This document shows, in pieces, positions 10,573 to 20,848 of a stretch of 64,000 bases of DNA (positions within the stretch are counted from its first letter, which is position 1; every line of letters starts with the position of its first letter). The notes beneath the pieces are model-generated. The model ran no database searches. It saw only the letters and a list, made by a program, of their open reading frames with translations, and had not been told where the DNA came from. Both the position numbers and the translations under genes were made by a program. This stretch comes from Bathymodiolus japonicus methanotrophic gill symbiont. GTDB taxonomy: Bacteria > Pseudomonadota > Gammaproteobacteria > Methylococcales > Methylomonadaceae. Location: positions 1 to 64,000 of the forward strand of contig NZ_BLYC01000017.1 in NCBI RefSeq assembly GCF_019721995.1, read 5' to 3'.

Positions 10573-11856
10573 ATGAGTAAAGGTAGCAAAGGAAGTAAAG
10601 GCGATAAAATTTTATATTGTTCATTTTGCGGTAAAAGTCAGAGTGAAGTAAGAAAACTTATTGCCGGGCCATCCGTCTATGTTTGTGATGAGTGCGTTGA
10701 TCTTTGTAATGATATTATCAAGGAAGAACTGGCGGCTGATGAGCCCGGTGGCGATGAAGAAGGTCAGCAACGATTACCTAAGCCTAAGGAAATCAAGGCT
10801 GCATTAGATGAATACGTGATCGGCCAGGAACAGGCTAAAAAAATCTTGTCAGTCGCTGTTTATAATCACTATAAGCGTTTGCAAAATCATAGCAACAAAG
10901 ATGATGGCGTGGAGCTAGGTAAAAGCAATATCTTGCTGATTGGCCCAACCGGCTCGGGTAAGACATTACTTGCGGAAACATTGGCAAAGGTTCTGGATGT
11001 GCCCTTTAGTATTGCTGATGCGACTACGTTAACTGAAGCCGGTTATGTCGGTGAGGATGTAGAGAATGTCATTCAGAAGATCCTGCAGAAATGTGATTTT
11101 GATGTAGAGAAGGCGGAATCGGGCATTATTTATATCGACGAAATTGACAAGATTTCGCGTAAGTCAGAAAATCCGTCTATTACCCGTGATGTTTCGGGCG
11201 AGGGTGTACAGCAGGCATTATTGAAATTAATTGAAGGCACGATTGCTTCGGTAGCGCCACAGGGTGGGCGTAAAAATCCGCAGCAAGAGTTTGTGCAGGT
11301 TAATACGGCTAATATTTTGTTTATTGTCGGTGGCGCATTTGCTGGTCTGGATAAAGTTATCAAGCAACGCTCCGAGAAGGGTGGTATCGGTTTTTCTGCG
11401 GAAGTAACGACTAAAGAGGATGCTAAAAATGTGGGTGAAATATTTGCCGAAGTAGAAGCTGAAGACCTGATTCTCTATGGGTTGATTCCTGAATTTATCG
11501 GTCGACTACCCGTCGTTGCGACCCTTGAAGAGCTGAGTGAAGAAGCACTGATTCAGGTGCTGACTGAGCCTAAAAATGCGCTGACTAAGCAGTATAAAAA
11601 GCTGTTTGAGATGGAAGGCACCGAGCTAGAGTTTCGTGACGATTCACTCTCTGCCATTGCGCAAAAATCTATGCAGCGTAAAACCGGTGCAAGAGGTTTA
11701 AGAACCATAGTAGAAAATGTATTGCTCGATACCATGTATGAAATTCCATCTGCCGAGAATGTTAGTAAGGTAGTGATCGACAAGCTTGTGATAGAAGGTG
11801 AAAACGATCCTTATTTTGTGTATGAGAATCCGCAAAAAATTGCAGCATCTGAATAG
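10573..11856 (+). CDS. clpX: ClpX, AAA+ unfoldase subunit of ClpXP
   Basis: A 427-aa protein with an N-terminal zinc-binding domain (CSFCGKSQ and CDECVDLC), Walker A GPTGSGKT (about residues 124-131), Walker B IIYIDEID, and the IGF-type loop in the segment [13 protein letters not shown] that contacts ClpP. The C-terminal sensor-2 region is [13 protein letters not shown]. It unfolds tagged substrates for ClpP. Its transcription terminator was split by later insertions (see 11950-14007). Confidence 0.97.
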   Translation: MSKGSKGSKGDKILYCSFCGKSQSEVRKLIAGPSVYVCDECVDLCNDIIKEELAADEPGGDEEGQQRLPKPKEIKAALDEYVIGQEQAKKILSVAVYNHYKRLQNHSNKDDGVELGKSNILLIGPTGSGKTLLAETLAKVLDVPFSIADATTLTEAGYVGEDVENVIQKILQKCDFDVEKAESGIIYIDEIDKISRKSENPSITRDVSGEGVQQALLKLIEGTIASVAPQGGRKNPQQEFVQVNTANILFIVGGAFAGLDKVIKQRSEKGGIGFSAEVTTKEDAKNVGEIFAEVEAEDLILYGLIPEFIGRLPVVATLEELSEEALIQVLTEPKNALTKQYKKLFEMEGTELEFRDDSLSAIAQKSMQRKTGARGLRTIVENVLLDTMYEIPSAENVSKVVIDKLVIEGENDPYFVYENPQKIAASE

Positions 11857-11966
11857 CTAAGGAACGAGCACGAAAAAAGTAAGCAACTAAAATCGGAAGA
11901 GGGGTCTTCATGCACATTCCTAAGCGAGCAGTTTTATAGTTTTTTAAAAGCGGGAGTTTTTCAATA

Positions 11967-12170
11967 CTGAAGTTTCCCAATTATTGAGTAGCTGAAATAC
12001 ACAATGCTGGTGTATCGAGGTTTATTTTAGGTGGTTTTGTCATGTTTATAGCAAACCCCTACTTAATTCCCCTTAGGCAATAGCATTTGAAACGAATGAA
12101 AAGACTATTTTTTTCATATAGTTGTAGCATAGTTTCAATTTTACCGTAAATAATTATTGGGAAACTTCAG
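11967..12170. mobile_element. MITE M1 copy b (204 bp)
   Basis: Ends CTGAAGTTTCCCAAT and complement. The target duplication is TTTCAATA at 11959-11966, with its partner reconstructed as TTTCAGTA across the later IS4-c insertion (one mismatch). It inserted in the loop of the clpX terminator. Confidence 0.8.
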
Positions 12171-12176
12171 TTTCCA

Positions 12177-13746
12177 TCAGTGTTCCCCTATCAATTGAGG
12201 CCGTGAAACTAACCTCGGCACAAGAGAGCTCATAAAGCACTGTAAAGACATTCCTGTTATTATTGCGTTTTGAACTGCCCGAATGGTATACGAGCTGATA
12301 CGAGATATTCTTGCCTGGAAAAATAATGGATTCACAAAACGATCTCGTTTTTGAGCCTGTTGCTGCCTAATCTCCAGAGCCTCGCTATATTTTTTATCCG
12401 ATGGATGAATCAATTCTGGCTGTTGTGTTTTTGAAATCTCTTCAAACACGCGCATTAAATTATAGCTCATTGCAGTCAGGCGCATTTGATTTTCAAGTGA
12501 GCGGGTATTGGAAGACCAAGCTTTAGTTTCCTTGAAATTACTTTTAGTGTTATTGAATGTCTTTTCAATCGTCCATCGCTTGAAATACAGCATGGCAATG
12601 GTTCCAGGGTTAATAGTCATTGGCAAGGTTGTCACAAACCGGTGAAGTTTTCCGGTTTCTGGATCACGGTAATCCACCACGTTAAATTTGATGCCCTTGT
12701 TTTCGTACACGCTGTATGCTTCAACTCCTATATTGATCTCATGCTGGGAGTCAAAAGGGATAGACTCAACCAGAGTCGCAATTGAATTTTCTTTTAGCAT
12801 TGAAATCATGTAATTAGCATGTCGTTTCTGCCGATCCCACCAGACAAAGTCGGTGATGGCTTTATCGTAGACATAGAGATGTTTCTGAGAGCTGATATTT
12901 CCCTTGTTTTGCTTTTCAATATGATCTCGTAACACAGGTATTTCTTGATGTCTCTGAGTTCCGTTTGTTACCAGACAAAGAAATCTGAGCAACCCACTTC
13001 TGAGATTCAACGCGTACCACCCCCCTCCCCCCCCCCGGCCGCATAAACTTCCCCCTTGCTGTTTTTCTCAGTATGGCAGGCATGATCAATAAAATGTCCA
13101 TCCGCTGCTTCTATGGTGTATTCGTCAAGTTCTGGGAATGCTTTAAGATAGTCAATGCCTTGCGATAGCAGTGTTTCAGCGTGGAGATGATAGCTCTGCT
13201 GTTCGAATGCCTCAAGCATACTTGTTCGTCTATGCGACCGCTGTCAGCCCCGGACGGGCTGATAGTCTCCAGAAGGCGCAGGGAAATTTGCCAATCCGAA
13301 GTGCGCGATAGCGCGCGAGGGAGGCTAAAATTTTATCCCGAATAGCCGTAGAGCCATTTGTGGTAGCCATGACTGAGCTGCTTTGTGCTCAGTCTGTGGC
13401 GGACGCAGGGCGGCTGGAGCATCTCCTATTCGCTGCGTAGGTGAACGAATTACGGCGACAGGAGTCCCGGAATTTCGTGAGGTAGCATGGCGCGCCTGTT
13501 CAGTGATTTAAAATACGTTGAGTGGGGAAGCAGCTGGCCATAAATCTGTTCATTGGTTTGGAGGAAATGGCGACCACTATCGACTACACTGATACAGCGT
13601 AATAACCCAAGGCGAATAAAGTCGATATCCTTCAACTCTGGGCATGAACGAACCCACAAAGGATGACGCTCTGCTAACAGGGCACGTTCCATACTTTCAT
13701 TGCAGTGTTGGTGAATATGTTCAGAGAGTGGTAGGTCTTTAAGCAT
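12177..13746 (-). pseudogene. IS4-family transposase interrupted by B2 and frameshifted
   Basis: Reverse-strand coding from the start at 13746 (MLKDLPLSEHIHQHCNESM) runs to codon ~84, is interrupted by B2 (13239-13498), resumes MLEAFEQQSYHLHAETLLSQ, and is frameshifted at an expanded C run near 13019-13037. It then continues to the C-terminus near 12177. Both lesions inactivate it. Confidence 0.88.
13239..13498 (+). repeat. CGCTG element type B (copy B2, 260 bp) inside the IS4-c transposase
   Basis: The intact transposase in other copies reads CTATGCGAC followed by TTCAGTGATT. Here exactly 260 bp separate the two words with no duplication. The sequence is nearly identical to B1 and B4. It is antisense to the transposase. 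Confidence 0.92.
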
Positions 13747-14081
13747 GGGTGATATCCGTTTATGAGGTGATTAAAACGGAAATTTTTAGAAAAATTTTTT
13801 CGGCAAATGCAAGCTTTATTTGAAATTATTTGTTGTTTTTTTACGGTGCCTACAGAGTGTCTATTTGCTGTTATAAGTGATTAAAATCAAAAAGATGGAA
13901 ATATTCGAGTGGTGCTACATTCAGGTAGGTTATAGGCTGCTTTGTTTAGGTACTTCTTCTTTCAATGGGAACACTGATGTCAGTTTCAGTAAACTCCCGC
14001 TTTTTTTGCTTATTACCTTGTTAAATAGCTATTCATCCTTATATTATTAAGCATTGTATTTAGAATTAAAAAGGCTCCTTA

Positions 14082-16502
14082 ATGGAAACGAATGAAATAT
14101 TAGACGTAACGGTTGACGATAATTTAACGCCGGTTTTGCCACTTAGGGAGGTCGTTGTTTATCCGCATATGGTTATACCCTTATTCGTAGGGCGGGAAAA
14201 ATCCATTGAAGCACTGGATAAAGCCATGGAGGAAAATCAGCAGATTTTGATGGTTTCGCAAAAAGAAGCGGACCTCGATGACCCCAGTTTCGATGAGTTA
14301 TACAAGGTTGGAACCCTGGCAAATATATTGCAGTTGTTAAAGCTCCCGGATGGGACGGTCAAGGTTTTAGTCGAGGGTGAGCAGCGTAGTCAGGTGCTTA
14401 GTTATCATGATCGGGATGGGTGTGTATTTGCGCAAATTAGCAACATCGATGAGATCATTACTCTTGCTGATAAAGAGCTGGATGTTCTGGTTCGTACAGC
14501 AGTTGATTCTTTTTCCAGGTATGTCAAATTAAACAGCAAGATCCCCCCTGAAGTTTTAAATGCCTTGTCGGGTATCGAAGAGCCAGGGCGATTAGCCGAT
14601 ACCATGGCGGCGCATATGAGTCTGAAATTGGCTGAAAAGCAGGAATTGCTGGAAATGGCTGATATCGTGCAGCGCCTTGAAAAGCTGATGTTGCTGATGG
14701 AAAGTGAGGCTGATTTATTTGCGTTGGAAAGAAATATCCGGGTGCGGGTCAAGCAGCAAATGGAAAAAAATCAGCGCGAATATTATTTGAATGAGCAAAT
14801 GAAAGCGATTCAAAAAGAGCTGGGTGAAATGGATGATGCGGTTAGCGAAACCGAAGAGCTGGAGAAGAAAATTGCCAGGGCAGGCATGTTCAAAGAAGCA
14901 AAGGAAAAGGCAGAAGTTGAATTAAATAAACTGAAAATGATGTCGCCTATGTCGGCAGAAGCCTCAGTGGTACGTAATTATATAGACTGGATGCTCAGTG
15001 TTCCCTGGAAAAAGAAAACCAAAGTGCGTAATGATTTAAAGCTGGCAGAAGAAATTCTGGATGTTGATCACTATGGCCTGGAAAAGGTCAAAGAGCGCAT
15101 ATTAGAATACCTGGCAGTACAGCAGCGGGTGAAGTCACTGAATGGGCCTATCCTATGTCTGGTTGGGCCTCCAGGTGTCGGTAAAACCTCTTTAGGTGAG
15201 TCCATTGCCCGTGCGACCAATAGAAAATATGTCAGAATGGCACTAGGTGGCGTGCGTGACGAAGCAGAAATACGCGGACATAGACGTACCTATATTGGCT
15301 CTATGCCAGGAAAGATTTTGCAAAGCCTGTCCAAGATTAAGGTGCGTAACCCTTTGTTTCTGCTCGATGAGATCGATAAAATGTCAGGTGATTTTCGTGG
15401 TGACCCTGCATCGGCACTACTGGAAGTATTAGACCCCGAACAAAATAAAGCCTTTGCCGATCATTATCTGGAAGTAGATTTTGATTTATCCGATGTTATG
15501 TTTGTAGCGACGGCAAACACCATGAATATCCCGGGGCCTTTGCTGGATAGAATGGAAGTGATTCGCCTGGCGGGCTACACCGAAGATGAAAAAATAAATA
15601 TTGCCATGCGTTATTTATTGCCTAAGCAATTAAAGAATAATGGTTTAAAAGATTCGGAAGTAAAAATTGACGAAGAAGTTATTCAAGATATTGTGCGCTA
15701 TTACACACGTGAGGCAGGAGTGCGTAGCCTAGAGCGTGAGATCTCTAAAATTTGTCGTAAGGTTGTTAAGGAGTTATTGCTTAAAGAGAAGTCGGGGCAT
15801 GTCAGGGTGACGTCTGCTGTGCTGGCTGATTACCTAGGCGTACGACGCTTTAGCTACGGCCTGGCAGAAGAACAGGATCAGGTTGGTCAGGTAACGGGGC
15901 TCGCCTGGACAGAAGTGGGTGGTGAATTACTGACTATCGAGGCTGTGGTTATTCCGGGTAAAGGTAAGCAGTCTACCACTGGAAAACTGGGCGATGTCAT
16001 GAAGGAGTCAATAGAGGCCGCGATTACTGTTGTGCGTGCACGCGCTGATTCTTTGGGTATTAAAGAAGAGGCCTTCCAGCAACAGGATTTACATATTCAT
16101 GTGCCCGAAGGCGCAACCCCCAAAGATGGGCCTAGTGCAGGAATAGGCATGTGTACCGCAGTGATTTCAGCGCTGACAGGGGTTCCTGTCCGGGCCGAAG
16201 TCGCGATGACTGGGGAAATTACTTTGCGCGGAGAAGTGCTGCCTATAGGCGGGCTTAAAGAGAAGTTGCTTGCCGCGCATCGCGGCGCTATCAAGACAGT
16301 GATTATTCCGCAAGAGAATGAAAAAGACCTGATCGAAATTCCTGATAATGTTAAACAAAATCTGACTATTAAGCCAGTGCGCTGGATAGATCAGGTGCTG
16401 GAAATTGCATTGCAGTATCAACCTGAGCCATTAAAAAAACAAGATAAAGCAACGGATAAAAATGTTCTGCAAACAGATGAAAAAACAATTCGAGCACATT
16501 AA
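14082..16502 (+). CDS. lon: Lon ATP-dependent protease
   Basis: An 806-aa protein of normal length. The N-terminal LON substrate-binding domain begins [21 protein letters not shown] coiled-coil follows ([15 protein letters not shown]). The AAA+ module has Walker [10 protein letters not shown] (about residue 362) and Walker B FLLDEIDK. The C-terminal protease domain carries the catalytic Ser in DGPSAGIGM (about residue 685), with the Lys further on in the [12 protein letters not shown] region. It degrades misfolded and regulatory proteins. The start follows AAAGGCTCCTTA. It is next to clpX as in many gammaproteobacteria. Confidence 0.97.
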   Translation: METNEILDVTVDDNLTPVLPLREVVVYPHMVIPLFVGREKSIEALDKAMEENQQILMVSQKEADLDDPSFDELYKVGTLANILQLLKLPDGTVKVLVEGEQRSQVLSYHDRDGCVFAQISNIDEIITLADKELDVLVRTAVDSFSRYVKLNSKIPPEVLNALSGIEEPGRLADTMAAHMSLKLAEKQELLEMADIVQRLEKLMLLMESEADLFALERNIRVRVKQQMEKNQREYYLNEQMKAIQKELGEMDDAVSETEELEKKIARAGMFKEAKEKAEVELNKLKMMSPMSAEASVVRNYIDWMLSVPWKKKTKVRNDLKLAEEILDVDHYGLEKVKERILEYLAVQQRVKSLNGPILCLVGPPGVGKTSLGESIARATNRKYVRMALGGVRDEAEIRGHRRTYIGSMPGKILQSLSKIKVRNPLFLLDEIDKMSGDFRGDPASALLEVLDPEQNKAFADHYLEVDFDLSDVMFVATANTMNIPGPLLDRMEVIRLAGYTEDEKINIAMRYLLPKQLKNNGLKDSEVKIDEEVIQDIVRYYTREAGVRSLEREISKICRKVVKELLLKEKSGHVRVTSAVLADYLGVRRFSYGLAEEQDQVGQVTGLAWTEVGGELLTIEAVVIPGKGKQSTTGKLGDVMKESIEAAITVVRARADSLGIKEEAFQQQDLHIHVPEGATPKDGPSAGIGMCTAVISALTGVPVRAEVAMTGEITLRGEVLPIGGLKEKLLAAHRGAIKTVIIPQENEKDLIEIPDNVKQNLTIKPVRWIDQVLEIALQYQPEPLKKQDKATDKNVLQTDEKTIRAH

Positions 16503-16547
16503 TTTACAAGTAGGGATAATTAATTTGCTCACAAAGACCTGTATCGC

Positions 16548-16577
16548 TTGACATAACTAAGATAGAGTTGCTATAAA
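16548..16577 (+). promoter_or_regulatory. Promoter of hupB
   Basis: TTGACA at 16548-16553 and TATAAA at 16572-16577 with an 18-bp spacer, about 84 bp upstream of hupB. Confidence 0.65.
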
Positions 16578-16660
16578 TACACTCGCTTCCATAGTTTAAT
16601 AACACTTTTGGCTGGTCGGCATAAACGTGTGCTGTGTATATTTCTTAAGGAGAATAATAA

Positions 16661-16936
16661 ATGAATAAATCAGAACTTATCGATGCAATGGCGGGTGCTT
16701 CGGAATTAACAAAGGCGGATGCTGGTCGTGCGCTTGACGCTTTTATGTCTTCCGTTACCGATGCATTGAAGTCAGGTGATTCTGTAGCATTAGTAGGCTT
16801 TGGTACTTTTGCGGTAAAAGACAGAGCAGAACGTAAAGGTCGTAACCCACAAACGGGTGCGGAAATAACCATTAAAGCAGCAAAAATTCCATCATTCAAA
16901 GTCGGCAAAGGCTTAAAAGACAGTGTTAATGTTTAA
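16661..16936 (+). CDS. hupB: Nucleoid protein HU, beta type
   Basis: A 91-aa DNABII protein: [20 protein letters not shown] at the N-terminus, then the family signature [20 protein letters not shown] with the DNA-intercalating arm. It bends and compacts DNA as a dimer. TTAAGGAGAATAATAA before the ATG is a strong ribosome binding site. Location right after lon is the standard hupB context. Confidence 0.97.
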   Translation: MNKSELIDAMAGASELTKADAGRALDAFMSSVTDALKSGDSVALVGFGTFAVKDRAERKGRNPQTGAEITIKAAKIPSFKVGKGLKDSVNV

Positions 16937-16961
16937 TCTAGTGGAATTTATAAAATTTAGC

Positions 16962-16989
16962 TTGCAAGATTTATAAAAGCTATTATAAT
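16962..16989 (+). promoter_or_regulatory. Promoter of the tRNA-Val/tRNA-Asp pair
   Basis: TTGCAA at 16962-16967 and TATAAT at 16984-16989, spacer 16 bp, ending 15 bp before tRNA-Val. Confidence 0.7.
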
Positions 16990-17004
16990 AGAAACTCTTT
17001 AGTC

Positions 17005-17080
17005 GGGTGCTTAGCTCAGCTGGGAGAGCATCGCCCTTACAAGGCGAGGGTCGGGGGTTCGAACCCCTCAGCACCCACCA
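17005..17080 (+). tRNA. tRNA-Val (anticodon TAC)
   Basis: A 76-nt cloverleaf with acceptor stem GGGTGCT/AGCACCC, anticodon loop CTTACAA (TAC), T-loop TTCGAAC and encoded CCA. Confidence 0.96.
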
Positions 17081-17088
17081 CAGACTTA

Positions 17089-17165
17089 GGAGCGGTAGTT
17101 CAGCTGGTTAGAATGCTGGCCTGTCACGCCGGAGGTCGCGGGTTCGAATCCCGTCCGCTCCGCCA
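17089..17165 (+). tRNA. tRNA-Asp (anticodon GTC)
   Basis: A 77-nt cloverleaf with acceptor stem GGAGCGG/CCGCTCC, anticodon loop CTGTCAC (GTC), T-loop TTCGAAT and encoded CCA. It is 8 bp after tRNA-Val and surely shares its transcript. Confidence 0.96.
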
Positions 17166-17173
17166 TTTTAAAA

Positions 17174-17209
17174 AAACCTCGTCCTTTTGGTGCGGGGTTT
17201 TTTTTTGTT
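17174..17209 (+). terminator. Terminator after the tRNA pair
   Basis: ACCTCG/CGGGGT stem with a 12-base loop and a run of nine or more T. The 340 bp from here to ppiD show no gene or clear signal. Confidence 0.75.
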
Positions 17210-17556
17210 TAAAATTTTGTATATTGTTATTTTAATAGACTAAGGCAGTTTGACGGAATAAAGTTACCACGATTGCGAAGAAATTTTGGGTCTGGCCAAA
17301 CTATCTCAAGAGGAGCATAGTCATTCTACGTAACGATTGAGATCGTTTGCTCAGGAGCAAAAAGAGACAAGTAAGGGTGGTAGTTTTTGTTCGTTAGACC
17401 GCCTAAAAAACAAGTATGTGAAGTTTAACATCGTGATTCTATTTATACAGATACATTGCTATAATCATGAGTTAATCGTGTGAATACTATGATCCTATGA
17501 GTGAAGTTAATAATAAATCTTCGCTCTGATTTATTTAAATCGAGTAAGGCTAACTA

Positions 17557-19413
17557 ATGCTGACAAAAATAAGAGAAAAAACTCAAGGTACTTTTGCCTG
17601 GATAATCTTGATATTAATTTGTGTACCCTTTGCATTGTGGGGGTTGCAAAACTATACCGATGGTGGGCAGGAACGTGCAGTCGTCATAGTGGGGGACAAG
17701 GAGTTTGTGCTGCGCGATGTAAGTCAGGCTTATGCGCAATTTAAGCAGCAGTATGCTGATGTACAAATACCTGAAGAAATTTTGCAGCAACAGGCGCTGG
17801 AAAAGCTTATTCGTGACGAACTGCTATTACAGCACGTGACTGATGAAAATCTCACAGTTACCGATGCAACGATACGTGAATTTATAGCTTCACTGCAGTA
17901 TTTTCAGCGTGATGGCAGGTTTGATAAAAAGCAGTATGAAACCATGTTAGGGCAGCAGGGAATGACATCTGCCCAGTTTGTGAACCGTATCGGCAAAGCC
18001 TTATTGATGGAGCAATTCCAGAAGGCGATTACACAGACTAGCTTTGTCTCTGACGCGAGTATCGACCGTTTTTTCAAGATTCAAAACCAGACACGAGATA
18101 TTGAGTACTTAACTGTTAAGTTACAGGCTGTGACGGCAGTGCCTACGGCTGAAGAAATTAATGCCTATTACCAACAGCATGCAAATGACTTTCAGACCAC
18201 TGAACAAGTATCGGTGGAGTATGTAGAGCTATCGTTAGACCAGCTAATGGCTGAGGTGATGCCGACTGAAGAGCAGATACAGGCTTATTATGAAGATAAT
18301 ATCACCGCATATTCTACTAAAGAGCGGCGCAAAATTAGTCATATTTTATTTGCTAAAACCAGTACAACAACTGCAGAGCAGGCGCTGGCTAATGCACAGG
18401 CGGCAAAATTACGCCTGGCTGAGGAATCCTTTGCTGATCTGGCGGCTGAACTTTCGGATGATACCTTGACTGCTAAAACAGGAGGGGATCTGGGCTTGTT
18501 TGAAACTGGTGTGATGGAGCCAGATTTTGAAAAGGCTGCAACGCAGTTACAGTTAGGCGAAGTGTCCGAGCCAGTAGCATCAGATTTTGGTTATCACCTT
18601 ATTACGGTCACCGAATTGGTGCCTGAAGAAGTCAAAACTCTGGCAGAAGTTAAGGCTGAAGTGATTGAGGCGGTAAAAAGAGCAGAAGCTGAAACCACTT
18701 TCTATGAAATGGGGGAAGTGCTGACCGAAGTGAGCTTTGAAAATTCTGATAATTTACAGGTAGTGACCGATGAATTAGGTCTGGAAATCAAACAGCTGGA
18801 GTTTTTTACGCGTGATTCGGGTGATGGCATTGCCAGCGAGCAGGCGATAAGAAATATGGCTTTTTCCGAAGCGGTTCTGCAAGGGAATAATAGTGAGTCT
18901 GTAGAATTAGGCGATGATAAGTTAGTCGTCTTGCGCATAAAAGAACATCTGCTGGCTAAAATTAAGCTTCTGGTCGAAGTGCAGGATATTATTATTGCCG
19001 CGATTCAAACTCAGCAAGCTAAAGAGCAAGCAAAGCAGCAGGCGGAGAGTATTAAGCAGCAATTGCAATCAGGGGAGAGCTTTGCAGAAATTGCCCGGGC
19101 GCAGGATTTGAGTATTGAAAAAGTAAGCGGCTTAAAGCGTGATAGCACGGATATTTCCGCTCAGCTTAATCAGGCAGTGTTTAAGGCTGCAAAACCGCTA
19201 GCAGGACAGTCGACTGTTGTTGTGGTTGATACGCCTGTAGGGGATCAAGTTGTAGTTAATTTACTGGCGGTTACAGACGGTGTTAAAACAGCAGAAGATG
19301 CTGAGAAGGCGAAACTGGCCGTTGCCAATATTGCCAGGGCACTGGGTCAGGCTGATTATGCAGCTGTTATCGATGGACTGCGTAACTCAGTTAGAGTTTC
19401 GATTAGAGAATAA
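17557..19413 (+). CDS. ppiD: PpiD, membrane-anchored periplasmic chaperone (SurA-like)
   Basis: A 618-aa protein. One N-terminal membrane segment (GTFAWIILILICVPFALWGL, about residues 10-29) anchors it in the inner membrane with the rest in the periplasm. A SurA-type N domain follows, then a parvulin domain around residues 260-360 (RRKISHILFAK, GGDLGLFETGVMEPDFEKA), then a C-terminal helical region. It assists secreted and outer membrane proteins at the Sec translocon exit. Position after hupB is conserved. Confidence 0.95.
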   Translation: MLTKIREKTQGTFAWIILILICVPFALWGLQNYTDGGQERAVVIVGDKEFVLRDVSQAYAQFKQQYADVQIPEEILQQQALEKLIRDELLLQHVTDENLTVTDATIREFIASLQYFQRDGRFDKKQYETMLGQQGMTSAQFVNRIGKALLMEQFQKAITQTSFVSDASIDRFFKIQNQTRDIEYLTVKLQAVTAVPTAEEINAYYQQHANDFQTTEQVSVEYVELSLDQLMAEVMPTEEQIQAYYEDNITAYSTKERRKISHILFAKTSTTTAEQALANAQAAKLRLAEESFADLAAELSDDTLTAKTGGDLGLFETGVMEPDFEKAATQLQLGEVSEPVASDFGYHLITVTELVPEEVKTLAEVKAEVIEAVKRAEAETTFYEMGEVLTEVSFENSDNLQVVTDELGLEIKQLEFFTRDSGDGIASEQAIRNMAFSEAVLQGNNSESVELGDDKLVVLRIKEHLLAKIKLLVEVQDIIIAAIQTQQAKEQAKQQAESIKQQLQSGESFAEIARAQDLSIEKVSGLKRDSTDISAQLNQAVFKAAKPLAGQSTVVVVDTPVGDQVVVNLLAVTDGVKTAEDAEKAKLAVANIARALGQADYAAVIDGLRNSVRVSIRE

Positions 19414-19439
19414 GCGGGCTGACATCAAGTATTAAAAAA

Positions 19440-19869
19440 GGGGCTATTTCAGCCCCCGCTGCCAGCCATGGAGAGCGAAAGCGAGGGCTGGTAGTCCCCA
19501 GAAGGCGTAGGGCCGTTGTTTTGTCGGAATCGTAGCGCTAGCGTAGGTGTAGACAAAATAAAAGGCATTCCGAAACGCCGTCCAGTCATTCGCTGTCAGC
19601 CCCGGACGGGCTGATAGTCTCCAGAAGGCGCAGGGAAATTTGCCAATCCGAAGTGCGCGATAGCGCGCGAGGGAGGCTAAAATTTTATCCCGAATAGCCG
19701 TAGAGCCATTTGTGGTAGCCATGACTGAGCTGCTTTGTGCTCAGTCTGTGGCGGACGCAGGGCGGCTGGGGCGCCGAAGGCATTAGTGGTCCCGTTAAGT
19801 TTTTGCCGCTTGCTTGGGCTGGGATGCCCAAAACAAGCTTTCGCAAAAATAGCGACTCCCCACTTTTTT
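19440..19869. terminator. ppiD-htpX terminator split by a composite CGCTG element
   Basis: The stem GGGGCT/AGCCCC at 19440-19456 should be followed directly by the C-T6 tract that now begins at 19863. The 406-bp insert separates stem and T tract precisely. On the left the stem is preceded by A6, so it would have worked in both directions for the convergent ppiD and htpX. Confidence 0.7.
19457..19862 (+). repeat. Composite CGCTG element (copy C2 with embedded B3)
   Basis: Begins CGCTGCCAGCC, with stem CTGCCAGCC/GGCTGGTAG and a TTGTTTTGTC/GACAAAATAA stem (type C). At 19591 a second CGCTG start opens type B sequence that runs to ~19770, where it joins a type C right half (GGCATTAGTGG to GACTCCCCA). 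Type C at 536-830 lacks this block, so a type B copy was inserted into or recombined with a type C copy and lost its own right end. Confidence 0.8.
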
Positions 19870-19885
19870 ATGCTCGAAGAAAAGA

Positions 19886-20761
19886 TTAACGTCGCTTCTG
19901 CAATGCAGCAATGCGCTCTTCCAGGGGGGGGTGGCTCATAAATAACTTCTTTACACCGCCGGCATTAATAGCAAATGCAGCAAATTGTTCAGGTAGCTCT
20001 TGTGGCTCATGTGCGCGTTGTAAGGCGCGTAGCGCACCGATCATTTTTTCTTTGCCGGCTAATTTGGCACCACCTGCGTCGGCCTTGAATTCACGGTAGC
20101 GTGAAAACCACATTACCAGCATTGATGCCAAAAATGATAAGGCAATTTGAGCAATGATCTGCACTACATAATAGCCTATGCCATGACCTTGTTCTGTTTT
20201 AAAGATAACCCGGTCAACCACATGTCCAATCACGCTGGCGAAGAAATACACAAAGGTATTTACTACCCCCTGCATTAATGCCATCGTGACCATGTCGCCA
20301 TTGGCAACATGCGACATTTCATGTCCGACGACAGCTTCTACTTCATCAGGTGACATGGACTGCAATAACCCGGTGCTTACCGCAACCAGTGAGCTGTTTT
20401 TAGTCATTCCCGTGGCAAATGCATTGGCGTCAGCCGTCTGGAATATGCCCACTTCTGGCATATCAACGCCTACCCTGTGTGCCTGGCGTGCAACCACATC
20501 AACCAGCCACTTTTCAGTCTGATTTTGTGGCTGCTCGATAACATGAACACCCATACCACGCTTTGCCGACCATTTTGACATGGCCAAAGAAATAAATGAG
20601 CCGGACATGCCGATAACCGCTGACAAGACCAATAGGGCATTTAAGTTTAAATCAACGCCATTGGCATCCAATGTACCGCTTAAGCCTAAAAGACTAAATA
20701 CAATACTAATAACTACCATAATGGCAATATTAGTGGCTAAAAAAAGAAAAATTCGCATCAT
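19886..20761 (-). CDS. htpX: HtpX, membrane zinc metalloprotease
   Basis: A 291-aa M48B peptidase. Two N-terminal membrane segments (IFLFLATNIAIMVVISIVFS and the LNALLVLSAVIGMSGSFISL region) precede the zinc motif VGHEMSH and the downstream glutamate region (YREFKADAGGAKL). Two further hydrophobic segments lie in between. It cleaves misfolded inner membrane proteins together with FtsH. It is convergent with ppiD; heat-shock control is usual for the family but I see no clear promoter. Confidence 0.95.
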   Translation of the reverse strand: MMRIFLFLATNIAIMVVISIVFSLLGLSGTLDANGVDLNLNALLVLSAVIGMSGSFISLAMSKWSAKRGMGVHVIEQPQNQTEKWLVDVVARQAHRVGVDMPEVGIFQTADANAFATGMTKNSSLVAVSTGLLQSMSPDEVEAVVGHEMSHVANGDMVTMALMQGVVNTFVYFFASVIGHVVDRVIFKTEQGHGIGYYVVQIIAQIALSFLASMLVMWFSRYREFKADAGGAKLAGKEKMIGALRALQRAHEPQELPEQFAAFAINAGGVKKLFMSHPPLEERIAALQKRR

Positions 20762-20848
20762 GATTTTTATACTCCCAAAGAATTAAAAAGATGTTTACAC
20801 TATAGTGGTGATATTAATATGAAATTGCAATCATAAAAAGAGAAGTCT

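Larger units (their letters stand above)
12175..13979 (-). mobile_element. IS4-family insertion sequence, copy IS4-c
   Basis: Ends CATCAGTGTTCCC and GGGAACACTGATG with an 8-bp duplication TCAGTTTC at 12167-12174 and 13980-13987. It lands exactly across the right end of M1 copy b, so it arrived after the MITE. It carries element B2 and expanded C runs near 13019-13037. Confidence 0.9.
11950..14007 (+). terminator. clpX terminator split by nested insertions
   Basis: GCGGGAGTT at 11950-11958 and AACTCCCGC plus T7 at 13992-14007 are the two arms of one rho-independent terminator. They are now 2 kb apart because M1 copy b and IS4-c inserted in the loop. Removing both and one target duplication restores a 9-bp stem with an 8-base loop. 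Read-through from clpX into the insertions is therefore possible. Confidence 0.75.
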
